The notes below the pieces were generated by a model. That model made no database searches and was not told the DNA's origin. It saw only the letters and a program-made list of their open reading frames with translations. Shown here in pieces: positions 22,249 through 33,425 of a DNA stretch of 64,000 bases. Location: positions 211,064,655 through 211,128,654 of the forward strand of contig OY998175.1 of NCBI GenBank assembly GCA_963921935.1. Reading direction: 5' to 3'. Position numbers and translations under genes: made by a program. How positions within the stretch are numbered: position 1 is the first letter of the stretch; each line of letters begins with the position of its first letter. This DNA is from Galeruca laticollis. Lineage: Eukaryota > Arthropoda > Insecta > Coleoptera > Chrysomelidae.

Positions 22249-22640
22249 TCAGCCTTTTTTCATCCACTCCTGGACATAGGCCTTTCCTAAACCCTTCCAT
22301 TCGTCCCTGTCTTGAGCTTTATGCCACCAGTCTCTACCGGTGAAATCCCTAATATCATCCACCCATCGCAGTGGGGGTCTACCTTTGCCTCGCTTTTGGT
22401 CTCTCGGGGTCGCCATTGGATAATCGTTAGTGTCCACCGTTCATCTTTTTGCCGTGCAAGATGCCCTGTCCACCGCCATTTCAGCTCAGCGACCTTCTGG
22501 ATAACATCCATGACTCCCGTTCTTCTGCGAATCTCCTCGTTTCGAACTTTGTCCCTCAGGCTTATACCAAGCATGGCCCTCTCCATTGCTCTTTGCATTA
22601 TACGTAGTTTGTTGGCGGTTGCTTGAGTTACGAGCGTATC
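22249..22640 (-). pseudogene. RTE-like ORF2 C-terminus
   Basis: On the minus strand the frame reads A-N-K-L-R-I-M-Q-R-A-M-E-R-A-M-L, then R-R-T-G-V, W-R-W-T-G-H-L-A-R-Q, and after a frame change near 22400 R-G-K-G-R-P-P-L-R-W-V-D-D-I, ending W-K-G-L-G-K-A-Y-V-Q-E-W. This word order is the hallmark of the post-RT end of RTE-type LINEs. RT and endonuclease are missing. Confidence 0.8.
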
Positions 22641-22654
22641 TAGAGAATAAGGAG

Positions 22655-23065
22655 TAAAAAAAATTATTGGGAACGTCGAATACGTCACAATTAAACAGAA
22701 GCGATTTATATAAGTCAGATACGTATCAAACATTTTGTATACTTTAAATACGTCACAACTTTTTTTATACATAAAACACTTTGCAATTAAACATAAACAT
22801 ATATGTTCGTCAAATACGACACAACTAAACAAACATTTTAGGTATCTACGTTATATATGCCACTTTAAAACTTGACATCTTATGTACGCCAAATACGTCA
22901 CAACTTAATATAATCGATTTGTGAACGTCAATTACGTCACAAACAAATTTTATCATTTTGTGTACGTCAGATACGTCACAAACATATTAGACCATTTTGA
23001 GTACGTCAGATACGTCACAAACATGTTAAATCATTTAGTGTACGTCAGATACGTCACAAACATAC
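22655..23065. repeat. degenerate minisatellite with TACGTCA words, about 39-40 bp unit
   Basis: At least four good units (22930-23065) and several decayed ones carry gtacgtcagatacgtcacaa followed by an A+T-rich stretch. Each unit therefore has two TACGTCA-type words. It adjoins the end of the minus-strand gypsy pol, so it probably belongs to that element's 3' non-coding or LTR region. Confidence 0.8.
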
Positions 23066-23066
23066 C

Positions 23067-23903
23067 TTAAGTCTGTTTTTGGAATTTGAAGAGCTTCATA
23101 TTCTCTACTCCTACAACAGTTTCATAAGGACGTCTTGTTCGTGTGGAATGTATATCCTCTTTCACTTTATATCTGTTATTTGGCAATACTTCCACAACCA
23201 CGAATGGCCCTTGGTACTTCTCGAGTAAGTTCTTACTTTCGTTGTTGTTGGCCGGAAAACTTGTAATCTTAGTCAAAACTAAGTCCCCTAAAACGTATTG
23301 AGTAGGCGGGCGTCTATTCTTGTTAAACTTCGAATTTTGTTTTTCACGGTTTTCTTCTAATTTCTTAGCTACTTCTTTTGTCAATGATGTGACGTCACCA
23401 ATATCATTTTCTTCGTCATCATCAATAATTCTATCTCCATCGACTTGTAATCTATAACCCAATTGCAATTCACTTGGTGTGGCCTGTATTATTCAGTGCT
23501 TGGTACTGTTAGTACCTTGCTGAATATTCTTTAGGTTTAAATCCCATGATTTACTATCAAAAGTAGCGCCCATAGTAGCTAAGGCAGCTAACACGCTTTT
23601 ATTGGCTCTCTCTACTTGTCCATTTGCTCTGGGTATTCCGACTGTCGTTGTATACACTCTCATACCTTTTTCTGCTGCATAATTTAAAAATTCTTTAGAC
23701 ACAAAAGCCGATCCAGCATCACTAATTATTCTTTTTGGGTTAGGTACCAAAAATTTTAAAGTTCAAGTGTTGACATCACATGTTTACTTGAAGTATCTGG
23801 GACCGCTGTTAGGTATACAAATTTTGTGAAACCGTCGATAAGGACTATTAAATACTTGTTTTTGTTATAAGTTTGCACAAATGGTTCCAGATGGTCGATA
23901 TGT
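23067..23903 (-). pseudogene. gypsy integrase core and C-terminal domain
   Basis: Read leftwards from 23903: I-D-H-L-E-P, then D-G-F-T-K-F-V-Y-L (first part of the DDE core), a stop near 23760, I-S-D-A-G-S-A-F (second Asp, in frame 23750-23493) and G-Q-V-E-R-A-N-K (catalytic Glu). A short break near 23490 leads into 23468-23067. That part has G-D-L-V-L-T-K and K-Y-Q-G-P-F-V-V, the integrase C-terminal module with a G-P-F/Y-like box. The core is interrupted on its upstream side at 23907 by the errantivirus-like provirus; the zinc finger resumes beyond it at 35273. Confidence 0.82.
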
Positions 23904-23907
23904 AGTG
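23904..23907. repeat. target-site duplication AGTG (left)
   Basis: The same four bases follow the 3' LTR at 35269-35272, which defines both ends of the provirus. Confidence 0.8.
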
Positions 23908-23914
23908 AGTTATA

Positions 23915-24354
23915 CAGGGTGTCCCGGGACTAATGGGAAAAAAGTCAGGTGCGTATAATATGAGCCAAAATAATGTTAGTACTCCATATAAACTTTTTCT
24001 ATGCAGGCCCTCGTTTTCGAGTTATAGGCCTCCAAAGTTTTCATTTTGAATTTGGTTTTTATTTTTTGAACCAGTTATTTGATCTTTATAAAATTTACGG
24101 TAAAGCTTAATATACGTGTAAGTTTATTTTGGTGAGGTAAACAGATTTACAGTAGAGCCTTGAAGCCAGGGACGGACTACTCGCAATGGTTAGTGATCCA
24201 AAAATTTTGCAGGGATGGCACACCCTGTATGAAATTATTGAAATTTACTTCCCCACACATTAAGCTAACGAAAAGGTACTCCTGTTGGAATTCGATAAAA
24301 TAAGCCGTTTGGCTAATATTTACAGTTTTATTAATGCACTACGTACCAATTTAC
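23915..24354 (+). repeat. mariner left long terminal inverted repeat
   Basis: Pairs with 25770-26215 over its whole length. It contains a second internal copy of the terminal word (cacaccctgtatgaaa near 24220), also present in the right arm. Confidence 0.9.
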
Positions 24355-24412
24355 GCATTCACAATTTTTAGAAGTACGCAACAAGGTAAAAGTCCTTAAT
24401 TTAACAGTTACA

Positions 24413-25530
24413 ATGGCAGAATTCACTTTTATTGAGTATGCAGATATGCACTTAATGTATGAACTGGCTTCTCGAAACTGTTTGTAGGCTAGAAGGCTTT
24501 ATGCAGAGCATTTTGCAAACAGAGCATTGTCAGACAGACGAATGTTTGAGCGTATTGATCTCAGGATACGAGAAACAGGTATGAATAAATAAATGTAATT
24601 TTCCATGTTTACAAAATAAAATTTTAAAGTTTTTTGCCAAGAAAAGCTGGAGAAGGTCCAGTACGAAGCGTACGTACTGTGGCAGTTGATCAAGACTTGT
24701 TAAATGCAGTTGATAATGGACCATCAACGAGATTACGAAAATTACCAAGAGAACATAACGTCTCGAAATCAGTTGTTCATCGCGTCCTGAATGAATAGCT
24801 GTTATATCCTTTTCACATGAAAAAAGTACACAGTATGACAGTGGCTGATTATCCTTCACGACTTGAGTATAGCCAGTGGTTTCTGAGATAACAACAAGCA
24901 GACAATACATTTATTAGTAACGTTCTCTTTACGAACGAATCCGGTTTCACCATAGATGGAGTCATAAATTCTCATAACATGCATTTATGGGATGATGTGA
25001 ATCCATATGGCATTATCCAAACTAGGAGCCAGCCTAGATTCATGGTTAATGTTTGGACATGAATAGTTGGCAATCATTTGATAGAGCCATACTTTATTGA
25101 CGGTACTTTAACCGGTCAGAGATATTTGGAGTTTTAGCAAAATGAGTTATGGAACCTGTTTGATGAGGTGCTACTACAAACTCGTATGAATTTATGGTTC
25201 ATGTCTGATGCATTTCAGTTTAGATCTACGACAGCATTTACACACAAGGTTTCCTAATAGATGGATTGGTCGTGGAGGCCCTATTCAATGGCCACCGCGA
25301 TCAGGAGACGTTAATGCTATGGATTTCTTTCTCTAGGGCTATCTCAAAAGTAAGGTATACGCAACAGCTGTACAAACTAGGCAAGATTTAATAGACATAA
25401 TTGTGGTACACTGCAATGTTATTAGAAATAATATGGGATTGCTCCTTCAAGTGCAAAGAAACAATCTTCGTAGACTTAGAATATGCGTGGAAGTGGGAGG
25501 AGCTCATATTAAACATTTATTAGAATTTTG
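24413..25530 (+). pseudogene. mariner-like transposase, decayed
   Basis: From the Met at 24413 the reading shows A-E-F-T-F-I-E-Y-A-D-M-H-L, then R-L-Y-A-E-H-F-A-N-R and an HTH-like segment (24680-24800, T-R-L-R-K-L). The catalytic part follows: L-F-T-N-E-S-G-F-T (first acidic position reads E), H-L-W-D-D-V-N-P-Y-G-I-I-Q, V-N-V-W-T, the second Asp in W-F-M-S-D-A, and a W-I-G-R-G-G-P stretch. More than five stops and several frameshifts are present. The segment 24580-24650 looks like an insertion or a small GT-AG intron (gtatga ... ttgccaag). It is a type of transposase common in insects; this copy cannot make protein. Confidence 0.8.
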
Positions 25531-25769
25531 TTTTTGTTTAGGAATTAGTTTTAGTCTAATATTTTATAACTTGTGTTTATTGAGGTTTTCTTAATGGTTT
25601 AATAATGTTGTGTTCGTAATTTTGATTAAAAGCAACTAATTACGTTGTTTGCGTACCTATTTCATTCCCATTAAATAAGTTCTTATTGTTTTTATCATCT
25701 GCTTTCATCAAATCATTTTTTTGTAGTACTGTATGAAAATGTTGGACATCGTATTAGTAAGTTAGTTAG

Positions 25770-26215
25770 GTAAATTGGTACGTAGTGCATTAATAAAACT
25801 GTAAATATTAGCCAAACGGCTTATTTTATCGAATTCTAACAAGAGTACCTTTTCGTTAGCTTAATGTGTGGGGAAGTGAATTTCGATAATTTCATACAGG
25901 GAGTGCCATCCCTGCAAAATTTTTGGATCACTAACCATTGCGAGTAGTCCGTCCCTGGCTTCAAGGCTCTACTGTAAATCTGTTTACCTCACCAAAATAA
26001 ACTTACACGTATATTAAGCTTTACCGTAAATTTGATAAAGATCAAATAACTGGTTCAAAAAATAAAAATAAAAACCAAATTCAAAATGAAAACTTTGGAG
26101 GCCTATAACTCGAAAACAAGAGCCTGCATAGAAAAAGTTTATATGAAGTACTAACATTATTTTGGCTCAGATTATACGCTCCTGACTTTTTTCCCATTAG
26201 TCCCGGGACACCCTG
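25770..26215 (+). repeat. mariner right long terminal inverted repeat
   Basis: Reverse complement of the left arm; ends ...gggacaccctg directly before the TA target duplication. Confidence 0.9.
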
Positions 26216-26410
26216 TATAAGTATAATAGATGACCTGTGAAATATATATAAACATTATTTATTTTATATAATGATGAGTCAGTATTTGTAAACTTTCTTT
26301 CTTACTGATTATAATTTAAACATTCATTCCATGTTCAGTTTCTGAGTTAACAACACATAAATTGTATGTTAGTTAATAAAGTTTTTTTTAAAAATAACTG
26401 TTATTTAACT

Positions 26411-26427
26411 GGCGCAGTCAGTAGGAT
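26411..26427 (+). promoter_or_regulatory. primer-binding site of the provirus
   Basis: ggcgcagtcagtaggat begins immediately after the 5' LTR (the preceding T may be shared). The position and the TGG-C start fit a tRNA 3' end; closely similar sites occur in insect errantiviruses of the 17.6/297 type. The tRNA species is not proven here. Confidence 0.75.
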
Positions 26428-26629
26428 TTGACGCAGAATTTCGAAAAGCCACGGCATAGTGTCCGATTTTCGAGAAGTTCGTGAGTTTCAACTCTTCAGT
26501 GTCAAGAACCTACATCATGATCTGGACTGGAATCAGGAATTGCGTGAGTACTAACTATTCCTTTCACAATTCCTTTATTTACTTTTATTTCCTTCATTTT
26601 TAGTAGTAATTATATAAATAAACAGATTA

Positions 26630-26930
26630 AGTGAATTGAGAATAGTAAGCGAATACTATCGTTGAAATTTTAATTACAGAAACATTTTAAGAGAATTGAA
26701 AATAATAAGCGTATTATTATAGTTTTATGAATACTATCGCGAATATAGAAATTCGATAACAGAAATATTTTAAGTGAATTGAAAATAATGAGCGTATTTT
26801 AGTTTTATGAATACTATCGTAGATATAGAAAATTTAATTACAGATACATTTTAAAAGAACTGAAAATAATAAGTGTATTTTAGTTTTATGAATACTGTCG
26901 TAGATATAGAAAATTTAATTACAGATTTTA
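26630..26930 (+). repeat. 80-bp tandem repeat spanning the gag start codon
   Basis: About 3.5 units with starts of the word aatactatcg at about 26652, 26730, 26810 and 26891. Three units contain an ATG in the same context (26727, 26807, 26888); only the last is followed by the long gag frame. The repeat overlaps the leader and the first gag codons. Confidence 0.85.
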
Positions 26931-28111
26931 ATAGGCTAGTTAATCTCAAAGAAATGGCAAACAATAATACAGAATTGAATATTTCAATGCTAAAAATGCA
27001 AATTGATACGATTCCATATTATGATGGGAACGAAAGTACTTTAACGAAATTTATTAATAGTTACGACTTCGTAGTAAATAATTACGCAGTCACACAAGAT
27101 ATTGTAGTTCGAAATTATATTATAAGAGCAATACAGGCAAAACTAGTTGATAAAACAAATTTATTGGTCGGTTCGAGATCTGAATTAGGTACATGGGTTG
27201 CTATAAAAACAGCAGCTTTACAGCAATGTTTTGGAGACAGAAGGTCGTTAGAATGCTTAGAACAAGATGTATTAATGGCCCACATTTCTAGAAATGAACC
27301 AATAGATTTTGCTCGTAGATTACAAGTGTTGAGAAGCCATTTGATCAGCAGAGTTAATAATTTCCCAGATGCAGAAATGTCTGCACAAACAAAAGAAATA
27401 TTCAGGAGACTGTATGATGAAATGACTTTGAGAACACTATTGAGAAATTTAACAGGTAGTTTACAAACTATTATACGATTTAAAAGTCCGCATAATATTG
27501 AGGAAGCGATTACATATTTAATTGAAGAAGAAAACTTCTCTTATTCTTTAAATAACTTTAGACAATTCGAATCAAGGCCAAGTAACTATAATAAAAATAG
27601 AACAAATAATAATTATAACCAAAATGTATACAACAATATTCCACGGAATAGTTCCCCTATAATTTCTAGAAATCAGTTTCAATATCAAGTTAGTGGATCA
27701 CAACCACAAAGAAATTTTATGATAAACAATCAAATGCCGACAAGATTTCAAAACAATCCTAACCCAAATATCCAACCCAGACAAAATCAAAATTTTCAAA
27801 CCAACCCCAATCCAAATATTCAACCCAGACAAAATCAATACTTTCAAACCAATCCAAACACTAATACCTTTCCTAGCCAGCCGATTCAAATGCAACCTCG
27901 TAGACATTATCCGACAAACCGTCAAGTTTTTGGGCCACCCCAAAACGTATTTGCACCAACTGGGCAAAATCCCATCACAAAAACAGAACCAATGTCCATA
28001 AATACCAGAAATACTTTCAGACCTAGACAAAACAACCAACAAAATTATATTGCTGAAGAACTTTATCAAACAGATAATCATAATTTTGAAACTCAGATGA
28101 AATTTCGATAA
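26888..28111 (+). CDS. errantivirus-like Gag
   Basis: The structural protein of the provirus. The Met at 26888 (M-N-T-V-V-D-I-E-N-L) is preferred over the in-frame Met at 26873, because the same M-N-T-I-V word is what the leader repeat duplicates. The N-terminal 230 residues are helical capsid-like sequence with no cysteine zinc knuckle, as usual for errantivirus gag. The C-terminal 170 residues are rich in Asn, Gln and Pro with three N-P-N-I-Q-P-R-Q-N-Q-like repeats. The frame ends at 28111 through a frameshift; related coding (to about 28220) continues one frame over. The mirror copy in the right palindrome arm carries the same frameshift. Confidence 0.82.
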   Translation: MNTVVDIENLITDFNRLVNLKEMANNNTELNISMLKMQIDTIPYYDGNESTLTKFINSYDFVVNNYAVTQDIVVRNYIIRAIQAKLVDKTNLLVGSRSELGTWVAIKTAALQQCFGDRRSLECLEQDVLMAHISRNEPIDFARRLQVLRSHLISRVNNFPDAEMSAQTKEIFRRLYDEMTLRTLLRNLTGSLQTIIRFKSPHNIEEAITYLIEEENFSYSLNNFRQFESRPSNYNKNRTNNNYNQNVYNNIPRNSSPIISRNQFQYQVSGSQPQRNFMINNQMPTRFQNNPNPNIQPRQNQNFQTNPNPNIQPRQNQYFQTNPNTNTFPSQPIQMQPRRHYPTNRQVFGPPQNVFAPTGQNPITKTEPMSINTRNTFRPRQNNQQNYIAEELYQTDNHNFETQMKFR

Positions 28112-30018
28112 ATCAAACCCAATATGAAACCGATAATTCTTTAATAGACCCTCCGGCGGATACGCCTATGGGATATAATCAAAATCCATCTGTGTCATTC
28201 AATAATGTTGAAAATCAAAATTAAATATTTTCAAATTCTTGTACAATGTAGTATGCTAAGCCCGGCTATTGTGGAAAAATATTTCCCCTAATATATGTAT
28301 GAAGATCCAACCTTAATTTTGTTCTAACATTTATTTGAAATTTATCGTATATCAATTTAATAATCATTTTGATGGTCAATAGGTTTAAATGAATTACGCA
28401 ATTTAAAATTTTCTGTTGATTTTAGCACAAATTTACTGAGAAATAACTTTATAAATATTCCGCTACTATATAAGTTAGATAGAAGCGAATTCAATATTTC
28501 CGTTGACGCTAACGAAATATTAGCTTTGCAAGTTCTAGTCTAATCAACAAGTTCAAAAACGTGTTAAATAGAAATAAAGCTCCTCAAAATATGTGCCATA
28601 GCTCATTCGATTCGGAATGACGTCTAGAAAAATGTTTTTTAAGGGTATATTAGCACATAAAAAATTGCAATTGTTATTAACAAAATAAGATAAAAAAAGG
28701 TATTTAGTTTTTCATTAATAACTTTTAAAATAATGATATTTAAGGAATTTTGAAAAAAGATCCTGAAAGAGGAGAAAATTTCCAATAAAAAAGTCCTAAC
28801 TCCCGGAACTCTATCTATATTATTTATAATTTTTTTAACGCTGAAAATAGGGCTCCGCGAGGACGTTACGGCATAGGCGCGCCGCCTAAAAAGCCGGTAT
28901 ATCACCTAAAATAATTTTTTTTAATATAATAAAAAAAAGGTATTTAATTTTTCATTAATGACTTTTAAAATTATGATATTTAAGGAATTTTGAAAAAAGA
29001 TCGTGAAAAAGGAGAAAATTTGCAATAAAAATTTTTTTTTAATATTAAATAACAATTTAAAAATTTGAATAAATGATAGTGTAATCTAGACACTTGAACG
29101 AAAAAAACCTCGGTGAAAAAAATGCTTTTGTCGATTTTTCAAAAAGTTACACCATTGTTAATTAACTAATTTTTTTCCAATCTCTGTTTTTATAAATTAC
29201 GGTATAAAAGTTTAAATAATTGGTCTATAAATTTTTCGCTTCGTGGAGCTCTTTTTGTTTAGGTACTTAATAAAGTTATGCAAAAAAAATTTATTAAAGT
29301 TAATTATTTTGTTAATTATAATTTTTTTAAATCAACTAAAAATGAAATTTCTAAAAAATGTTATCAAAAAATTTTTTTTTGGTAATATATTATTATTGCT
29401 GTTTTCGCATCTGATATAGGTATTAATTAACATTGGAAAAAAATTTTTACGTCATTTGTTAAGAAATTGTTTATAAACAAATAGACTATTTTGGGATTTA
29501 AAAAAAAATTTTTTTACTATCTTATAGCATAGGTGAAATGATGATTTTAAAAAAAAATTTTCTTAAATCATTTTTTTTATTGTTTATAATCGTTTTTTTT
29601 TATATTTCAATTGTTTAAATAATTAGTTAAGAAATTATTTTATTCTTAAAAATCATCATTGACCCTTTTCAATGGAATAACGGAGAAAAAAATTTTTTTT
29701 ATAAATAATTTCATTGTTTATTAACTTAACAATTTGTTATAAACAAATAATATTAACCGTTATATTTTTTTCGAAAACTTCAAAAAATTACAAAAACAAT
29801 CATATATAACAAACTTAAGAAAAAAAATTTGTATTTTTCACAACACTTTTAAATATTATACAATAATGAAATTACAGCCGTTACATAATTTGTCAAGTTA
29901 AAAATTGTTATAACTTTTAAACTATTAGAGATAGGGTAAAGAACATTTAAGTCATTTTTGTAAAGGATTTATTTATCTGTAAAATGAATTCAAAATCGAT
30001 TCTGTAACTATTATTTAT
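27532..30018 (+). repeat. left arm of giant palindrome
   Basis: This 2.49-kb arm holds the last 580 bp of gag, a scrap of early pol (28330-28545), then about 1.45 kb of very A+T-rich non-coding DNA. The right arm (30297-32796) is its reverse complement with few differences (for example at about 28352 and 29840). A 105-bp direct repeat lies inside at 28680-28790 and 28930-29035. Confidence 0.92.
28640..30018. other. unassigned A+T-rich repeat DNA within the palindrome arm
   Basis: The sequence is low in G+C apart from one patch, ggcgcgccgcctaaaaagcc (about 28874-28893). Small frames here (28639-28905 and its mirror) are not convincing genes. It may be an unknown repeat that inserted into early pol before the palindrome formed. 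Confidence 0.4.
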
Positions 30019-30296
30019 CACTTGTTATAAGCATTTGTTTATAAACATTTTAGCAGAATATTAATAATTCAAGTGATGAATAAATGAAAAATGATCTGTA
30101 GCAGAATATATATTGGGTAAGTATAAATTTGAATTAATATATTATTTAAACAAAAATGGATATTGCTATAATTTATGCGTAATTAGAAAGATATTTTATC
30201 ATAGAATAAAAAAGTTCTTGGTTCCGTAACTGTATCTATATTATTTAACAATTTATAAGCTATGGAATTTCAAAAGATGTAAAAAAAATCTAAAAT
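30019..30296. other. 278-bp spacer at the centre of the giant palindrome
   Basis: Single-copy A+T-rich DNA with no ORF. The arms meet it symmetrically at ttatttatca/tgataaataa. Confidence 0.85.
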
Positions 30297-32796
30297 TGAT
30301 AAATAATAGTTACAGAATCGATTTTGAATTCATTTTACAGATAAATAAATCCTTTACAAAAATGACTTAAATGTTCTTTACCCTATCTCTAATAGTTTAA
30401 AAGTTATAACAATTTTTAACTTGACAAATTATGTAACGGCTGTAATTTCATTATTGTATAATATTTAAAAGTGTTGTAAAAAATACAAAAAAATTTTTTT
30501 CTTAACTTTGTTATATATGATTGTTTTAGTAATTTTTTGAAGTTTTCGAAAAAAAATATAACGGTTAATATTATTTGTTTATAACAAATTGTTAAGTTAA
30601 TAAACAATTAAATTATTTATAAAAACAATTTTTTTCTCTGTTATTCCATTGAAAAGGGTCAATGATGATTTTTAAGAATAAAATAATTTCTTAACTAATT
30701 ATTTAAACAATTGAAATACAAAAAAAACGATTATAAACAATATAAAAAATTATTTAAGAAAATTTTTTTTTTTAAAAATCATCATTTCACTTATGCTATA
30801 AGATAGTAAAAAAATATTTTTTTAAATCCCAAAATAGTCTATTTGTTTATAAACAATTTCTTAACAAATGACGTAAAATTTTTTTTCCAATGTTAATTAA
30901 TACCTATATCAGATGCGAAAACAGCAATAATAATATATTACCAAAAAAAAATTTTTTTTGATAAAATTTTTTAGAAATTTCATTTTTAGTTGGTTTAAAA
31001 AAATTATAATTAACAAAATAATTAACTTTAATAAATTTTTTTTGCATAACTTTATTAAGTACCTAAACAAAAAGAGCTCCACGAAGCGAAAAATTTATAG
31101 ACCAATTATTTAAACTTTTATACCGTAATTTATAAAAACAGAAATTGGAAAAAAATTAGTTAATTAACAATGGTGTAACTTTTTGAAAAATCGACAAAAG
31201 CATTTTTTTTCACCGAGGTTTTTTTCGTTCAAGTGTCTAGATTACACTATCATTTATTCAAATTTTTAAATTGTTATTTAATATTAAAAAAAAAATTTTT
31301 ATTGCAAATTTTCTCCTTTTTCACGATCTTTTTTCAAAATTCCTTAAATATCATAATTTTAAAAGTTATTAATGAAAAATTAAATACCTTTTTTTTATTA
31401 TATTAAAAAAAATTATTTTAGGTGATATACCGGCTTTTTAGGCGGCGCGCCTATGCCGTAACGTCCTCGCGGAGCCCTATTTTCAGCGTTAAAAAAATTA
31501 TAAATAATATAGATAGAGTTCCGGGAGTTAGGACTTTTTTATTGGAAATTTTCTCCTCTTTCAGGATCTTTTTTCAAAATTCCTTAAATATCATTATTTT
31601 AAAAGTTATTAATGAAAAACTAAATACCTTTTTTTATCTTATTTTGTTAATAACAATTGCAATTTTTTATGTGCTAATATACCCTTAAAAAACATTTTTC
31701 TAGACGTCATTCCGAATCGAATGAGCTATGGCACATATTTTGAGGAGCTTTATTTCTATTTAACACGTTTTTGAACTTGTTGATTAGACTAGAACTTGCA
31801 AAGCTAATATTTCGTTAGCGTCAACGGAAATATTGAATTCGCTTCTATCTAACTTATATAGTAGCGGAATATTTATAAAGTTATTTCTCAGTAAATTTGT
31901 GCTAAAATCAACAGAAAATTTTAAATTGCGTAATTCATTTAAACCTATTGACCATCAAAATGATTATTAAACTGATATACGATAAATTTCAAATAAATGT
32001 TAGAACAAAATTAAGGTTGGATCTTCATACATATATTAGGGGAAATATTTTTCCACAATAGCCGGGCTTAGCATACTACATTGTACAAGAATTTGAAAAT
32101 ATTTAATTTTGATTTTCAACATTATTGAATGACACAGATGGATTTTGATTATATCCCATAGGCGTATCCGCCGGAGGGTCTATTAAAGAATTATCGGTTT
32201 CATATTGGGTTTGATTTATCGAAATTTCATCTGAGTTTCAAAATTATGATTATCTGTTTGATAAAGTTCTTCAGCAATATAATTTTGTTGGTTGTTTTGT
32301 CTAGGTCTGAAAGTATTTCTGGTATTTATGGACATTGGTTCTGTTTTTGTGATGGGATTTTGCCCAGTTGGTGCAAATACGTTTTGGGGTGGCCCAAAAA
32401 CTTGACGGTTTGTCGGATAATGTCTACGAGGTTGCATTTGAATCGGCTGGCTAGGAAAGGTATTAGTGTTTGGATTGGTTTGAAAGTATTGATTTTGTCT
32501 GGGTTGAATATTTGGATTGGGGTTGGTTTGAAAATTTTGATTTTGTCTGGGTTGGATATTTGGGTTAGGATTGTTTTGAAATCTTGTCGGCATTTGATTG
32601 TTTATCATAAAATTTCTTTGTGGTTGTGATCCACTAACTTGATATTGAAACTGATTTCTAGAAATTATAGGGGAACTATTCCGTGGAATATTGTTGTATA
32701 CATTTTGGTTATAATTATTATTTGTTCTATTTTTATTATAGTTACTTGGCTTTGATTCGAATTGTCTAAAGTTATTTAAAGAATAAGAGAAGTTTA
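30297..32796 (-). repeat. right arm of giant palindrome
   Basis: Inverted copy of 27532-30018. It ends at 32796 inside gag coding sequence (inverted), where integrase sequence on the plus strand begins abruptly. The inverted gag part (32216-32796) is open on the minus strand but is only a fragment. Confidence 0.92.
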
Positions 32797-33425
32797 GAAT
32801 TCATTTCACCACACCACAAAATTCAAACAGCAATAGTCGAGTAGAAAGATTCCATTCTTCAATTTTAGAAAATTGTAGAACACTTAAATTAGAGCATCCC
32901 AACGCGCACGCGAAAGATTTGATGACATTTGCAATAATAGGCTATAATTCTTCAATTCATTCTGTTACAAAATGTCGACCCATCGATATAATTTTAGGAA
33001 ACACTAAAGCTCTAGATCCATTCGATCTCACAGACGAACACATAATTAACGATTATCTGAACGATAAAAAAACTCGTTTAAAAACTCTTTATAAAACTAT
33101 TTATGACAACACGGTCAAAAGTAAACAAAAAACGATTGATAAACGTAATCTAACTCCAGAAGATCCTAAAGATTATACAGAAGTAAAAGAGATATATATT
33201 AGAAATAGAGAGGCAGCTAGAAATAAATCCAAGCCTAGATTCATAATCAGAACAGTAAAAAATGATAATGGGAAGAAAATAGTAACCACAAAGAATATGA
33301 CAATTCACAAATCTAAAGTGAAAAAACCGTACACTAATGTTAAACTTTCTTTGCAGCATGACAGTGTTACCGATAGCAGCGTCCCTAATCCTCATCCTGG
33401 CACTTCCAACATTAATCAAGAATAA
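32797..33425 (+). pseudogene. provirus integrase, C-terminal part only
   Basis: Coding resumes with H-F-T-T-P-Q-N-S-N-S-N and then R-V-E-R-F-H-S, which holds the catalytic Glu region of the integrase core. The open part from 32919 gives the rest of the core (A-I-I-G-Y-N-S-S-I-H) and the basic post-core domain. The other two catalytic residues lie in the deleted portion, so no active enzyme is possible. The end overlaps the start of env by about 90 bp in another frame, as in other errantiviruses. Confidence 0.78.

Larger units (their letters stand above)
23915..26215 (+). mobile_element. Tc1/mariner-superfamily element with about 440-bp inverted repeats
   Basis: The element starts cagggtgtcccgggac and ends with the reverse complement, between TA dinucleotides (23913-23914 and 26216-26217). 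The inverted repeats extend over 23915-24354 and 25770-26215 with only scattered substitutions and one small indel. That is far longer than the roughly 30 bp of classical mariners. A decayed transposase lies between them. Confidence 0.9.
23908..26410 (+). repeat. 5' LTR, interrupted by a mariner element
   Basis: LTR bases 23908-23914 (AGTTATA) and 26216-26410 surround the mariner. Taking out 23915-26215 and one TA restores the start seen in the 3' LTR (AGTTATATAAG). Compared with the 3' LTR it lacks 11 bases near the end. Confidence 0.88.

Noticed and set aside
22655..23065. CRISPR array
   Set aside because: The repeats are degenerate, have no unique spacers of constant length, and the DNA is clearly eukaryotic.
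28639..31688. Identical 88-codon frames in both palindrome arms (28905-28639 minus, 31422-31688 plus) as a conserved small gene
   Set aside because: They are the same DNA inverted, so identity gives no evidence of selection; the composition is A+T-rich low complexity and no motif is seen.
32246..32629. 127-codon plus-strand frame as a gene
   Set aside because: It is the antisense of the inverted gag fragment; the same shadow occurs opposite gag at 27698-28081.
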